From positions 7,135,501-7,199,500 of the forward strand of contig JAPQWV010000005.1 in the NCBI GenBank assembly GCA_027422505.1: DNA of 64,000 bases. The letters are read 5' to 3'. The stretch comes from Craterostigma plantagineum (taxonomy: Eukaryota; Streptophyta; Magnoliopsida; Lamiales; Linderniaceae). Position numbers and translations under genes: made by a program. This document shows positions 1 through 12,250 of the stretch, piece by piece. The notes below the pieces were generated by a model. The model saw only the letters and a list, made by a program, of their open reading frames with translations, did not search any database and had not been told where the DNA came from. Position 1 is the first letter of the stretch; every line of letters begins with the position of its first letter.

Positions 1-539
1 TATGTGAAAATCCATAGTTAATACGGTTATTGCTCTATGGACTCGAGAAAGAATGGAGCTTCATCTTGGGTTAATTATTATTATTTTTTTCGTTCTCTAA
101 TTTAGGGATTGACATTACAGGGACATCAAATCTAGCCAGTGTCACAACGTCAATGATATTTCAAAATTAAGCAATTTAGGAACATCATAGGTCGGAATAA
201 TATGCTCCGAATTCTTAGGGTTCCGTCGCATTTATGGGTTGAAGTTATAAAGACAGTAACATTTAAATTACGCAATTTAAGAACGTTATACGCCGAAATT
301 CTAGATTTTGCACCATATTCTAGGATTCTGACGAATTTAGGGGTGACTCATACTGGCAATAACTTTTAAAACTAAGTAATTTTGACAAATATAGGGTTCA
401 AGCGTATAATGTTCATAAATTGCTTAACTTTTTTGAAAGTAATTGTTCGTATATTGCCGCACACCTCTATATAATGCTACTCCCCCTAAATAACTGGACT
501 CGAAAATAATTAATCCACTTTATCTTTTGCTTTCGCCAG
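1..539. other. Non-coding stretch upstream of the Nudix exon
   Basis: No exon is recognised here. Three diverged stretches with a common pattern start near 160, 258 and 362 (an A/T run resembling aaattaagcaattta, then a segment like gaacatcata). They look like old local duplications. The stretch ends in a pyrimidine-rich acceptor (tttcgccag, ending at 539), so it is probably an intron of the following gene, whose earlier exons lie outside the window. Confidence 0.4.
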
Positions 540-921
540 GCACCGTAACCGTCCATTATCGGAGAAAATGAAGCCTGGGGAATCCATCGAAGCTGCCGTA
601 TATCGCGCCATAAAAGAGGAATTGGGATCTCTGGTAAAGGACTATCAGCCTTCGATCGACGACACCGTGAGGATTGTCCCGGGAACTTACGTGAAGAAGG
701 TCGAAGAGAGAGCCTCTGCATCTTACCCAGGTTTGCCCGCTCGGTACGTCCTGCACGTGGTGGACGCAGAGGTTAAGGGTTTGCCCGAGGAGGAATTTTG
801 GACGGAGGAGGGAAACGAATATGGCGATTTGGAGGATGAGAAAGGCGTGGTGGACCTTGCGGTTTCTTGTAAGAAGCATTTTTGGAAGTGGGTCGACGAA
901 AGGGATCATCATATGGTCTAA
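540..921 (+). CDS. Nudix-like protein, terminal exon (5' part outside window)
   Basis: The open frame runs from an acceptor at 539 to TAA at 919-921 and has an internal Met at 568. The codons before that Met (HRNRPLSEK) read on naturally from the acceptor, so 568 is probably not the real start. Near 571-630 lies a Nudix-like box, GESIEAAVYRAIKEELG. Its spacing fits the canonical Gx5Ex7REUxEExGU, but the first Glu of RExxEE is Ala, so metal-dependent hydrolysis may be weakened or specialised. The rest (VEERASASYPGLPARYVLHVV, then an acidic stretch and KKHFWKWVDE) resembles the C-terminal half of plant Nudix-domain proteins of unknown substrate. The gene converges on the P1 gene, 323 bases away. 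The family is inferred from the motif only. Confidence 0.62.
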
Positions 922-1244
922 AATGTTACTTTTTTTTTCTCGATTTCTTGCGGGCATGAGAATGTTCGAGCATCAGACGATGAGGGCTTCCGCTACTTTT
1001 CTTTGGGTTGAGAGGACGGAAAATTTGGGCTCGATTCTGTGTTTTTGTCGTGGGATCCTTAGCTATTTATGCGGTGTGTTACTTTTATCATTCGTTAAAT
1101 TGTCAAACTCGGGGAGGATGTAGCTTCGAAATTGACTTCAAATACGCGAAAAATACGGGCAAAAGAAGCTTACATTTCAGAACGAATTCTTCGAAAAAGG
1201 TCTAATGCAAAATCTCAGGCAGCTAAAAAGCTTACTATTAGATC
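922..1244. other. Convergent 3'-3' spacer
   Basis: This holds the 3' ends of the Nudix-like gene (+) and the P1 gene (-). Small open frames here have no recognisable product. I see nothing else in it. Confidence 0.5.
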
Positions 1245-1946
1245 TTAATCGAACAAACTGAATCCCATATCATCATCACTCTCTTCCTTTGGCTCCTCCT
1301 GCAAACACAGCAATTCGTCAGTTCGCTTTGCTAAATTTCAAAGCTTGACAGTTGCACGAATCCAACGAATAAATCAAGAATGCGATCGCTAACACAGGCA
1401 GGCCATTAATGGATTTTCTTTTGGTTGCTATCGATTTAAGGAGCACTGAGTATTTCATGGTTCAGTTTCAAGTAAATACCAAGTGCAAGAAGGATAGATA
1501 ACTGAGAACTGAAGAAAAATGTATTTTGAGGGCATTATTAAACTTCTACCTTCTTCTCTTCGGCAGCTGGGGCAGCTGCGGCGGAAACACCTGAGGCACC
1601 GCCGGAAGTTGCGGCGACCGAGACTGCAGGGCCGCCGCCGCCGCCTGCGCCGACATTCATGATAAGGTCTTCGATGTTTCTCTTCTCGCAGAGCTTAGCA
1701 AATAGACTCGGCCAATATGACTCTACTGTTAAATTCGCTGCCTTCACCACCGCTGCAATTTTCTCAGCCTACATTATCGAATCGAAACAATTAGAACAAC
1801 AGTAATTAGGCAAAAAAAGAAATATCAAATTGCTCGGAGGGTAAATCGGTGGCGAGAAAGTGATAAGAAAATGATACCGTGACGGGAATGCCATCGTCGT
1901 GGAGCATCAAAGAAGCGTAAGTGCAAGCCAATTCTCCGATCGACAT
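1245..1946 (-). CDS. RPP1: 60S acidic ribosomal protein P1
   Basis: Complete three-exon gene, read on the minus strand: exon 1 1878-1946, exon 2 1550-1768, exon 3 1245-1298. All junctions are GT-AG in phase 0, and the product is 113 residues, the usual P1 size. The protein starts [19 protein letters not shown]. The helical dimerisation domain includes [19 protein letters not shown], followed by a Gly/Ala hinge from about residue 63. It ends with the P-protein tail [13 protein letters not shown], which recruits elongation factors to the ribosomal stalk. P1 pairs with P2 and binds P0 on the large subunit in the cytosol. No change of a key residue is seen. The start is the only Met that gives the conserved N-terminal helix. 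Confidence 0.95.
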
Positions 1947-2410
1947 CTCTTTCTCTTGCGTCTCGAAGTTGATTGAAGATCTGATTCAAATCAGGGCTGC
2001 TACGGCGCGCATGCGAGTAATAAGGGTTTTGGTGCAGTCAATTTATACGGTGATTGCGACTTGCAATCGTTCCCTCGAAATCTTGATAATAGAAAATCAA
2101 CCCCAAATCAATTTGGTGTGACAACTATAACTACAGTTCTACTCATGACACTATAAATATATTACAATTATATATTGTGTTTGATAGATGTGTTTGAGGT
2201 GTGTATAGGTGTGTAACGGATTAGTGATACTGATAAACGTATTTTTATATGTTTATATTTATGATAAATAAGTCGTTTGCTAGCTAAATTAAGTTGCCTT
2301 GATACGTTTAAAAAAGCTTTAATTAATTTTTATTTTTATTGATTCAAGACGACAATTGGAGTGAACTTTGATGAATAAACTGCTCTTCTCCAGGAATTAC
2401 TACACTACGA
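1947..2410. other. Upstream region of the P1 gene
   Basis: AT-rich sequence upstream of the minus-strand P1 start. A possible TATA-like run lies near 2150-2165 on the minus strand, about 200 bases upstream of the ATG. No other gene or repeat is recognised. Confidence 0.35.
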
Positions 2411-3740
2411 AATTTAAATGGTTGAGATGGTTTGCGAGTCTAGTTTGTGGCAAAATTTACGGACCGGAATTTGGATATCTGAGAACAAAGATATTCCATT
2501 TGATGTTGCGCCAGAAAGCCTCGGTTTGAACTCGGCCCAGAAGCCAATTGAGCCCAAAGTAAAAATCAGCGCAAGCCCATCACACAATGATAGAATAGAT
2601 ACACAATATACACATGCATTACTCACACACGCACACTTGAAGAAAGAGAGACCCACAAGCACATACGCCGCACACAAAAGGTGAACAAGAGCTCACGGCT
2701 CAAGGAAGAAAATCAAGATGCAATCTCACGCCGTTCTTGAAGCAGCCAAGTGAAGATTTTGATGGCCCTCCATCATCTATAAATAGAGGGAAGGAAACGA
2801 GCAGAGGAGGGGGGTGGAGAGAAAGAGCCCATATACACGATCATATAAGGCTTAAGCAAGGAGCTCGATTCCGAATAAAAATCCGACGAAGCTCTCAACT
2901 CACTCTCAAGAGAACCATTCACGGGTCAAAACCATCACACCAAGCACCTTCCTTCACAGTCGGCCACCGCCCGTTCGACAAAAATACTCAACGAAGGATC
3001 AATCGCGAGCCAAATTTCAGGATGTGTTTCCTATATGTTATTTTTCTTCCTTCGTTGTGTTAATTTTCCATATGAGTAGCTAAATCCCGTGTATTTGAGA
3101 TTAGATGAACCCTAACGAGATCATTCATATGTTTACGTATTGTTGTTTTTTGCTATTGTTATGACTTCTTTATGAATCGTATGATTTCAATTATGTCTAG
3201 GTAATTGGAACTATATAGTTATCTTCATCATGTCTATGTGTTTAAGATAGATTAGTCCGGAAAATCGTACGCTACGCTTGAGAGAGAGGCGGACGATTAA
3301 ACCACTCGTAAATGAACGGAATAATCTCATCGCTAGAGATAGGTTGAACTACCCCGCCAGATTAGAATCAAATCTCATAGCGGGGATTCACCATGTTTTC
3401 AAGGGAAACTTGCCCGATTATTTAATTCGTAGATTAGTTGTGTACGAACTTTGTATGATAAGACGCAATTTCGTCCGTCACATGAACTCGTACGCATGTC
3501 GTAGGAATCTCCACGGTCTAATAGATAGCTAAAATCACATTACATTTGTCAGTCGTTTCGGTCGAGCTAAGGGGATTCGAAGTCTCAAATACTTTACTTC
3601 CATAAAGTCGTCCCAACCCCGTTATCATTATTTTATCAAATTTTTATTTTTATTTAGTTAATTGTTATTTATATTTTTATCAAACCAAAAGGATATTTAA
3701 ACGACGGTTTTCCCAAGGTCGCAATTGATGTAATCAATCA
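2411..3740 (+). mobile_element. LTR-like sequence, probably a Ty3-type (Tat/Athila-like) fragment
   Basis: No coding frame of known type is present. A TATA box (tctataaatagaggg, near 2776) is followed by a GA-rich leader. From about 3060 there is sequence of the kind gagtagctaaatcccgtg and gatgaaccctaacgag, which resembles long LTRs of plant Ty3 elements. No terminal repeat partner, primer site or target duplication was found, so the ends are approximate and this could be a solo LTR or a truncated one. It lies between the P1 promoter and the 3' end of the MutS2 gene. Confidence 0.35.
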
Positions 3741-3836
3741 TTTTTGCCAAAGCGAAGAACTACGAAAAAATCAAAAATTTTGCCGAGGAAGCTAAACGAA
3801 GCATACATTTTACGTTGTATTCGAAGCATACATATG

Positions 3837-3859
3837 TGTGTGTGTGTGTGTGTGTGTGT
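3837..3859. repeat. TG dinucleotide microsatellite
   Basis: A run of about eleven TG units lies just downstream of the MutS2 stop codon (minus strand), in its 3' flank. Confidence 0.8.
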
Positions 3860-3878
3860 ACTTACAAGTCCAACAAAG

Positions 3879-6800
3879 CTACGAAACGTCGGCCAGCTTC
3901 AACTTCATCTTCATGTTGCCAGCTTGGACGACTATCTCTTCCTTGGATGGATCCAATTTCAAAACCTTTGCTTTTGCTTTTAAGGAAGGAATGTTCACCA
4001 CGTCTCCCACCTTAGGGGTTTCACGCTTCTCTGCGACGAGAATCTCATGAAATGGCGTTAGATAGGCGTCCGGTGGAATGATCTATAAAATTAGGGCTCG
4101 TTTGGTTCATAGGTTTATATTTAGGAGGGTTTAAATTAATAAGGTTTATATAAAATAGATTAATGGGTATAAAATAAAATGTGTGCTTGGTTAATAGGTT
4201 TAAAAAAACACATGTGAGGGATGTGTTTATATAAACCCGCTGGCATGGGTTTAATGCAGGATTATATAAACGCATGGATTATGTATACCTATGAACCAAA
4301 CAATTGAACATGTGCTAAAAACCCACCTTTAAAATAATTAAACCCATGAACCAAACAAGCCATGGGTTTTGGATTACCTCTAATTGATGGGTCTGTTCTA
4401 TTGATGGAAGGAGCTGTTTCGGTTGCTGCTGAAGACTTTCCTCTGTTATCAGATTGAGAAAGGTGCATGCTTTTGCCAGTCTCTACAAGCTTTGATGCTT
4501 GGATAGGCGTAATCGAGCGAAATTCTCGAACCTTCTTGTGAACGATGGACCGTGCTGAAGATGCTGCCTCGGATATTTCTTGGATCATCTTGTTTTGTTG
4601 GCGAACGCCGTGCTCCGTGACCCACTTTTTCGATGAAAGTAGGCGTCGGTGAAGATCCTGGGATAGCCTGGACAGATATTATTGTTACTGCCTAATGAAA
4701 GCTGAAGGTAGCGAAAGAAAAAAAAAAACCTGTTCTTTTTTGGAAGGTCATATCATTAATCACCTTCACTACAGGTATTTCATATATCTCGAGGAAGACC
4801 AAGAAGAAATGCCCAATTATAAACCCAAGTTTTTCTTACTTGCTATCAAATTATAACTCTTGAATTTGGCATGTTTTGGGGGAGAATGATGTGGGGAAAG
4901 CGTATGAACCTCAAGCTTGAGGAGAGTCCCTCGGGCAAACTGGTGCTCACCTCAGGTAATGGTGTGATGCGTTTATGTATTCATGATATTCCTGCTTAAA
5001 TCTCTCCATGTCGACTATTACCTGGATTACAGAAAGAACTGAGGTATATAAAGACAAAGGATCCTACAAATTAGAGCACAATAAAGTTGCGGTTAAATCT
5101 CACTTATGCAACGAAAACTAGAGCTGTTGCTCGTACAATGTTTGAATATTTCAGAAAGGCTAACTGCAAACTGGTAAAAGCTATTAGAGGATTCACAAGG
5201 CTGCTATGTACATCATCAACAAACAAGTCCCGAACAAGTTAAATGATAATAAAAGTGAAGGAATGAAACAGATTCAAACAATACTGTACAAAGGACAAGC
5301 AATCTGCGTGTAGCCTTCACAGAAAGGTTTATGTAATATAGGAACCTCTAAAATCTTCCCACTTTTTGAGCATAACTTACTGAAGCATGATTAATGATGA
5401 GGTGTAATCAAATGCTATTACCTCGTTGATTTCTGAACTAGCAGGTCCATGTAGTTTGCGTGCACTATCCAAAATTTCAGTTGGAAGCCCAAGCCTTTCA
5501 GCAATATTTATAGCATTTGAACGACCTATAAATAGAAATAAATGTCTGTAGATGTTGCGAAAATGTAAATGCAGAGGAAACAGGAAATAAAGTTGGTCAC
5601 TGTGATTCACGGCAAGATGAATACGGAAATGCTTTCTAATATTTAGTGTTCTGATCAAGCAAGAATTCAAAGAACATCATAGGGGAAACCATAAAATGAC
5701 AAACCTGGTACACCCCACAAAATTCTGTATGCTGGTTTCAAGTTAACTTCATCAAATTCCATGCACGCATTTTCAAAAGCATCATTGCTGGCAAAGTTAA
5801 AGAATCCACAACATTAGGTCAAAATGATTTATACGCGATAGTGATAAAAAAATTCCATCTGGATATAAGTTACCTGTACTTGAGGGTTTTGAGCTCCCCA
5901 TGATGTGTAGTAGCTATTGTCAACAATGTACCAGCAGCAAAAGATTCCAGCAATGACATCCCTAGAGCGGCTCCTTCTAGCGGATTCGTCCCTGCACCTA
6001 CCTGAATATGGTTTGAACATAATGATAATTGTCGAGTAATTTAAATATCAATATTGATTTCGTTTTCAAGGAAATGTTAAAGAATGTATTTACTACAGCT
6101 TGACGTAAAATATGATAATCATGAAAGCATATGAACTTTCATACTTCGTCCAGGAGCACCAAAGACTGACTTGTCGCAAGAGACTTGATTTCCTGCACCA
6201 AACGAAATTGTACTTAATTAGGAAAAAATTTAGCTTCATATCCGTAGCAAATGTATTCGTCGTTTATCACATAAGTACGCTTTCACTCGGAAATTCCTCA
6301 GCTGACTTCCGTAGAATGCGTGCCCTCATTTACCATTTACCAAGCAAGCATCCTCATTTTTTACAGGTCATTGCATATTTCATCCAGTGTTTTAACTTCA
6401 ATTTCATAAAATCCCAGGAAACAAAACAGAGTATCAGCAGCTTACGCTGATTTGTTTAAGATGGCTTGAGAATGTAGATAAAGATTGGGATAATGATTGC
6501 TCATCGCCAATGTCAGCAAGCACAAATTCGAACCATGGTATCATTACTGGCTCTGAGGCCAGGACGAAAATACCTGCAATATGTTCAATAGCTCTAAAAT
6601 ACTTATATAACTGTCACATGATATCCTCCTTGATACTTGTCTGTGATCATTAGTCTTTACATTTGATTTGATACATTGGATTCCTTCACATACCTGATCT
6701 TGCCATCATAGCGGCCAACCCAACAGTTTTCAAACAAATCGTTTTGCCTCCAGTATTAGGGCCACTGATAACAACAACTTTGGTTTTCTCCTCAATAAAT

Positions 6801-9800
6801 ATGTCAAATGGGACAGGAAGGGCTTCTTTCAATTCTGCAACCTGAAATAAAGATGATTGCAGCAAGTACCATGCATCAGCATGCACCTTAAATAGCGAAA
6901 AGAAGACGTAAATTCAACTCACGAGCTTGCTCAACGTCGAGCTTTCGAGCTCAAGCTTGAGGATTTATTAGGAATTTTGTCAAAAAATTACATATAAAAA
7001 AGCTCACGAAGCGGCTCGTGAACTTTCAATCACTCACGAGCAAGCTCGACCTCGACAATTATGAGCTAGAGCTCGAGCAGAGTTTTAGTCAAACTGGCTT
7101 ATCAAGCTCATGAGCCAGCTCCGCTCATCTTTTCACCCCGACCCTGATATATTAACTAACTAACCTTCATTTCCAAAGATGCCATGTTCAAATCTTCCTC
7201 CTTCCACTTTGCAGATCCTCCAAGCTGTTTCTTCCTCCTGATTTCCTGGATGGTTACTATCATAAGAAAACAAGAAATGCCAAGATATAATAATTAGGTA
7301 TGATAGTTCTCCAAGTAAGTATGCCAGACTATCCAAAGTGCTGACCTTAAAGTACGTTATTAATTATTAGGAGCTCAATAGCAAGTATGATAACTGTACT
7401 AACAAGCTGAGGTCCAGGATATGGTAAAACGAAGGGAGTATTACGCCTGGACTAAAGTTCAACTTACAGCCTTTGCATTATTGAGATCCTTCAAGGCCAA
7501 TTGCAAGTTTTGTCGATGTTGTTGAACTAGTAGAGGATGGTGAGCTTTTCTCAAATATAAAGTCCATTTCCTCGGAATGTGTTGCAATCCATTGGTGGTT
7601 TCATCTTTGTTAGAAGCCGCAGGGACAACACTGTTAATGTTATGCTGTGGTGAATACAATTCAGGCCATACACCATCAAAGGAAAGGCTGTATTGCGCTC
7701 TGGCATTTATCTAAATTGCAGCATGAAAAAGCGGAATCAGAGATCCATCGCATTGGAAAAAAAAAAAGGAAAAAAAAGGGGCATAAAACAGTGACTGCTA
7801 TTTGTCAACCACCAAATTAATATGGAATAGCTGATTTGGCGTGTCAAAGATTGCATTGGGCATTTTCCAAAAGCAGAGTAGGTGATAGATACCAGGTCTA
7901 TTTGGATTACGGTGTTGAAAAGATTTTCAAGGTCATGAAGATCCTCCCGTATCTGTACAAGCAACAGAATAAAGTATTACTGGTGTTAGTTTAAAGAATT
8001 AAAGCTGATGATCAAATATCCCAAAACCTTCTCTGTTATTTTCAACAGTACATCCGCCTCAGCCTTTGCAACAGAAGACCTGGCATGTTGTAACTCATCA
8101 TTTAAAGGGACAGCTGAGAGTGGTTCAACAAGGCTTCCAGAAACTGCACCACTAAAATAAAGCATCACTTCTCAGGACAATTGGAATGTAAAAACAGAAA
8201 GCACGTTAACTAAGTTATGTCAGCTGGCACTTGAATTGAAAAACAGCATATCGAATTATCACTAATACATGTCAATATATATTCAAAATAAAATGCTTAT
8301 GCAATCTCACGCTCAGGGAAGGATGTAAGAAGAAGACTTTGAGTTTTGCGTCTGAATCTTCAGTGTGATTCATTAGTCAGCAAAAAGAATTCCTTACATA
8401 GTCGTGATTGCCCATAGAAAGAGAAAGACAAAGGGGCGGATCTTACAATAGAAGCATATATAACTCACAACACGAGAACAGACACAGTTATTGCTGTTTT
8501 TATATATATAATGCCATCCTGTCACAACCAAAGATGTTAGATGTTGCTTAAATCAAATTAATTATACCATGCCATGCAACCTACACTTCTCTGTTGGATT
8601 GTTAACACGTCATTGCAATTTCAATTCTCGACGAAGTGTTAACAATCTAATGGAGAAGTGTAGCACCCAAACTATGTAGGAGAGAAACGACCTTTAAACC
8701 AGCATTCGCTCTGCAAGACATATCATTGTTTCACGAATTCTAGTAAAACTGGCAAAGTGTTCCACTAAATCATGAACAGCATTAACAGAAGTCATGTATG
8801 ACAAAAAGGTCCTAAATTCAATCTGCCGGTAATTCTTATTCAGATGAATGAATTAAAAAAATTTCATCCACCTTGACAATAATAGTCCCTCAAAACTTGG
8901 ACGTACATCTCCCCCTGAATTGATGCACCATCTTCCATCAATATTAGAAACTTCCTGTACAAAGCAAAATAAATGAATTATGAACTGAGAATGCAGACTA
9001 ATAAGTTTTTATTTGATAAATGAGAATAAATAGTATTACAGTTGATGACAGCATAGATGCATATCATGTCAATACGATAAGGAGTATGAATAGCTCACCA
9101 GGGAACAACTTTCTCTGGTTTCATTTCTGACCATGCTTTCCAGCAATTGATATAACTGGCAAAGCAAACAGATGGAGAAGTAAGAAATACTCATCGAAAA
9201 AAGCCATTTCTATATGCGCATTGCGAAGACCCAGAAACAATTTATGCATCCTAATTGACGGAGATTGAGAGAACACAACCCACACGATTAATTCTGATAG
9301 TCAACCCCAGATGATAAATATCTACCTTTCTCTCAAGAATCCGCACTTTCTCCCGAGCTTGCCTCAAATTTGAACTCTGACCAGGAAACACGTAAAAATA
9401 AAATCCATTGCTAAACATTGTTACGAAAATGATTGGTTCAGTCAAGAACCTACAGCAGAGTCTTTCACCAACCCATCTTCATCTACAAGCTTCTCTATAA
9501 ACATGATCAATGGCTGATTTGTCACTAGCTCCAAAATCTGCACGTGCAATTATATCATGTAAAAGTCTCGGACCCATATGCGAACACCAGGCTTATGAAA
9601 GACTACTAAGCACAATACCATTTCTGATAGAGGCATAAACCTCCTACCCCAATCTATATCTTCCTTAATTGCAACTTTCACATTTAGTTGCAGTCCTTCG
9701 GCGAACTGCAAGAGAGCTACAAGCGCCATTGCCTCACTCCCACTTACAGGGAAACCCTTGCGAGCACATTTTATGCAGCCTTCCACCTTATCAAGGCAAG

Positions 9801-10677
9801 ATCAATTCTGTTAAGCCTCAAGCATTTGCACGGTAATATAAACAAAGCGATAAAACATCGCCAAATGTTCTCTACTCCGAACACAGCTTACTTTTTTTTA
9901 ATCATAATCGTCAATATTGTGAATAACGAACAAAAAAAATTGGATTGCACTTCAGCCCAAAAGGTACAGATGATAAGCCCTTAATGCAAAGAGCTAACAA
10001 AAAAAGTATCGAGCAAGAACTGATTTACCAAGGAGACATCAATGCCAGTAAATTCCATCATGGCTCCGTACTTGTTCATTTCTACAGCTGCATTCGTCTC
10101 CTCCAACAGCCTCATGCTTTCTTCGTATGTGGTGGCCAAATTCAATAACTTCTCCTGCACAGATGAAAGAACAAAACACAATACATGAAAATAGAAACGG
10201 TTCACTGCAACCTCCATACCTTTAAATGCATCATCGCATCGTCGATTATTCGATTCCTTTCATTTAGTGCTTCGACTTATCAAATAGCAATGGTTATCGA
10301 GCTCAGACCTTGGTGGCTTGCTTTCCAAGCGAAGTGCCGGCAAAGGACGCGACGCAATCGCAAAGCTGATCCCATTGCAGAACTCTAAGGCTGTCCAGGA
10401 CAACGGAAGGTGGATCCTTCGCATTTTCAGAAACAGAAGACGCAGATATCAGCAATCGTTTGCTCTTACTGTGGATTTTCAGGCGAGGTTTGAGCTGAAG
10501 ATGAAATAACGGCGTAGTCCTGATAGAGGCGGAGACGGCAACTAATGCGACGGGATATTCACAGCTGTTGGAACTTCGATTCAGCTGAAGCGAAAGCATT
10601 TCGCTTACACGCGATCGAAGTTTTTGTGCGTGGTATTTGTTGCAGTGAAGAGCACCTTCTTCGTTCACAGATAACAA
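3879..10677 (-). CDS. MUTS2A: Plant MutS2-type mismatch-repair ATPase (MUTS2A-like)
   Basis: Twenty exons join on the minus strand to 865 codons plus stop: 10309-10677, 10029-10154, 9619-9786, 9454-9537, 9326-9376, 9099-9155, 8872-8954, 8028-8151, 7893-7952, 7468-7710, 7165-7245, 6694-6841, 6446-6573, 6145-6192, 5874-6001, 5705-5787, 5422-5525, 4951-5021, 4378-4667, 3879-4030. All junctions are GT-AG and phases agree. Order: an N-terminal Ser/Arg-rich presequence, probably organellar; the MutS2 core domain ([20 protein letters not shown]); a coiled-coil clamp; then the ATPase. Walker A GPNTGGKT is at residues 509-516, Walker B LVLLDE at 585-590, then GAGTNP and TTHHGELK. The tail [18 protein letters not shown] ends at TAG with no Smr nuclease domain, as I recall for the MUTS2A lineage. 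MutS2 proteins bind branched DNA; the plant role is not settled. Met27 (10599) is a possible alternative start with a better transit-peptide look. Confidence 0.92.
4094..4361. mobile_element. MITE in last intron of MutS2 gene
   Basis: Imperfect inverted ends: GGGCTCGTTTGGTTCATAGG at the left matches ggcTTGTTTGGTTCATGGG read inward from the right. The interior is A/T-rich. The ends resemble PIF/Harbinger (Tourist) MITEs, but a clear 3-bp target duplication is not seen. It makes up about 268 of the 347 bases of intron 19. Confidence 0.65.
6910..7140. mobile_element. hAT-type MITE fragment in intron 11 of MutS2 gene
   Basis: Dense GAGCTCGAGC-type repeats (cacgagcttgctc, gagctcgagcag, gagccagctcc) end at the right in tcttttcacccc. 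That is the terminal motif of the full element at 14865-15376. The left terminus is degenerate and no target duplication is visible. Confidence 0.5.
8581..8663. repeat. 83-bp foldback in intron 7 of MutS2 gene
   Basis: Two 28-base arms, ctacacttctctgttggatt... at 8581-8608 and its reverse complement at 8636-8663, differ at three positions around a 27-base loop. It may be a MITE remnant or a small-RNA hairpin. Confidence 0.75.
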
Positions 10678-10750
10678 AGGGGAGAAAAATCAGTTTGGAT
10701 AGCAAGAACCTGGCAATTTTAATTTTTTTCTCTATATTTTCTTTTCTATA

Positions 10751-11145
10751 GAAAAATACCCAATTGTATAAAAAATTTGCAAGTCAGTTCCCACATCAGA
10801 AATTTTTTTATATAAGTACCCGTTCGACAGTGCACACCATTTTTCCGGTCTTGACGTACCTTTTTATATGTGTATTGCGTACCACGTCATGAATTTATAT
10901 GGTACCCATATATGGTATCTATATACGTTCCACACAGTACCTTGCGGCTGACTATACGATGGTACCATTTTTTAGTTGTATTACGTACCACAATACGTTT
11001 TCCTATGGTACCTAAATGTGCGATATGATGTACCTTGCGGCGGGCAGGTACCAATGTGCAAAAAATTTATTCTGACAGGTACCTGCATATAATAAAATAC
11101 TGACAAGGTACTGACTTGCTAATTTTTTATATTAATGGATATTTT
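10751..11145. mobile_element. Small inverted-repeat element between MutS2 and CRK genes
   Basis: About 36 bases at 10756-10791 (ending aaaaaatttgcaagtcagt) are repeated inverted at 11106-11143 (actgacttgctaatttttta). The interior repeats gtaccttgcggc-like words. It sits just upstream of the MutS2 start (minus strand), so it may lie in the promoter. Class unknown. Confidence 0.55.
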
Positions 11146-11504
11146 TATGTAAAATCCCCTCTTCTTTATTATATATATATATTCCAAAATGTAAAATTTA
11201 ATGAAAAAAATAAATTACCTGTATTTTATGGTGCATTAAAATTAAAATATAATTATATACGCACAGACAATTGTCATTGTATATGTAATTTTGCCAAAGA
11301 AACTAGAAGTGGGAGTGAGAGTGAATTGATGATGAAAATCAAAATTTGAATATGTCCAAAAATTGAATTGGTAATCAAGAGTTTACACTTTCAACGTAGG
11401 CCCACAATTCCATTTATTATATTGGGGCTTTTACAATTGAGGCTCACTCATAAGTTTCATTTAGGTTTCACGCCCCTATCAGAAAATTCATAGTTTTAAG
11501 GATC
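11146..11504. other. AT-rich spacer
   Basis: I see no gene or repeat of known type here. Confidence 0.4.
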
Positions 11505-11507
11505 CGA

Positions 11508-11661
11508 TTTCTGCAGACCACTTCATTGTTCTGCAGTACCACTTCATTGTTCTGCAGTACCACTTCACTGTTCTGCATTACCACTTCATTGTTCTGCAGT
11601 ACCACTTCATTGTTCTACATTACCACTTCATTATTTGTCAGTACCACTTCATTGTTCTGAA
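11508..11661. repeat. Tandem repeat of about 21 bp, about seven units
   Basis: The unit taccacttcattgttctgcag recurs with small changes (cattgt/cactgt, gcag/gcat/acat). Confidence 0.9.
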
Positions 11662-11944
11662 ATAACACAAAACGATCATCTGATACCAGTTCATATACAC
11701 TTTATAACACTTGCGTAAATTTAGGTCATTATCTCTAAATTTTATGAAAATTGGGTCATTTAAACAACAATTCTTTTCTGATAGGGTTTGAAACCTATTT
11801 AAAACATTTTTTAGGACCTGAAACGTAATTTGCACTATTATATTTTATGTGTAGATAGTTTAAGTTAAGCAAAATTGAATATCACCGTCAATAGACTGGA
11901 TTTGTTTAAAAAGTATTAGCTTTAGTTGGAATAATGAAAGTAAG

Positions 11945-12250
11945 AGTGTTTGATCGATGGATTTAAATAATGACGAGTCTGGTAGATGATTTTAGATGGT
12001 TTTAAGTTTAATTAAATTCAATTCCAATTTTACCCGTATTTCGAATTTAATATTTTGTAAATAAGGGGTAATGTTATCATAAATGCACGGGATTAACTAA
12101 AGGTATGTAGAGAAGTAACTTTAGCTAATACCTTATTGAGGGTATTAAGGGAGTATTAATTAAATCCCCGCCTTTAAATAAACCTCTAACCAAACAATAT
12201 TTTAATGAATTATAACCCTCATAATCCCCTAATACACCCAATCAAACACC
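11945..12250. mobile_element. Tourist-like MITE
   Basis: The left end gagtgtttgatcgatgg and the right end caatcaaacacc form a short terminal inverted repeat around an AT-rich interior containing complementary runs (gggtattaagggagtatta near 12140, ataatcccctaatacaccc near 12221). No clear target duplication was found. Confidence 0.5.

Noticed and set aside
2414..2684. Overlapping frames on both strands near 2.4-2.7 kb
   Set aside because: Neither product is recognisable. The region is continuous with LTR-like non-coding DNA.
3741..3878. Loss of the C-terminal Smr nuclease domain of MutS2 by insertion of the LTR-like sequence at 2.4-3.7 kb
   Set aside because: The reading ends at a normal TAG after [10 protein letters not shown], the way I recall the plant MUTS2A lineage ending without Smr. 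No trace of an Smr domain is seen further on. Absence is therefore probably ancestral.
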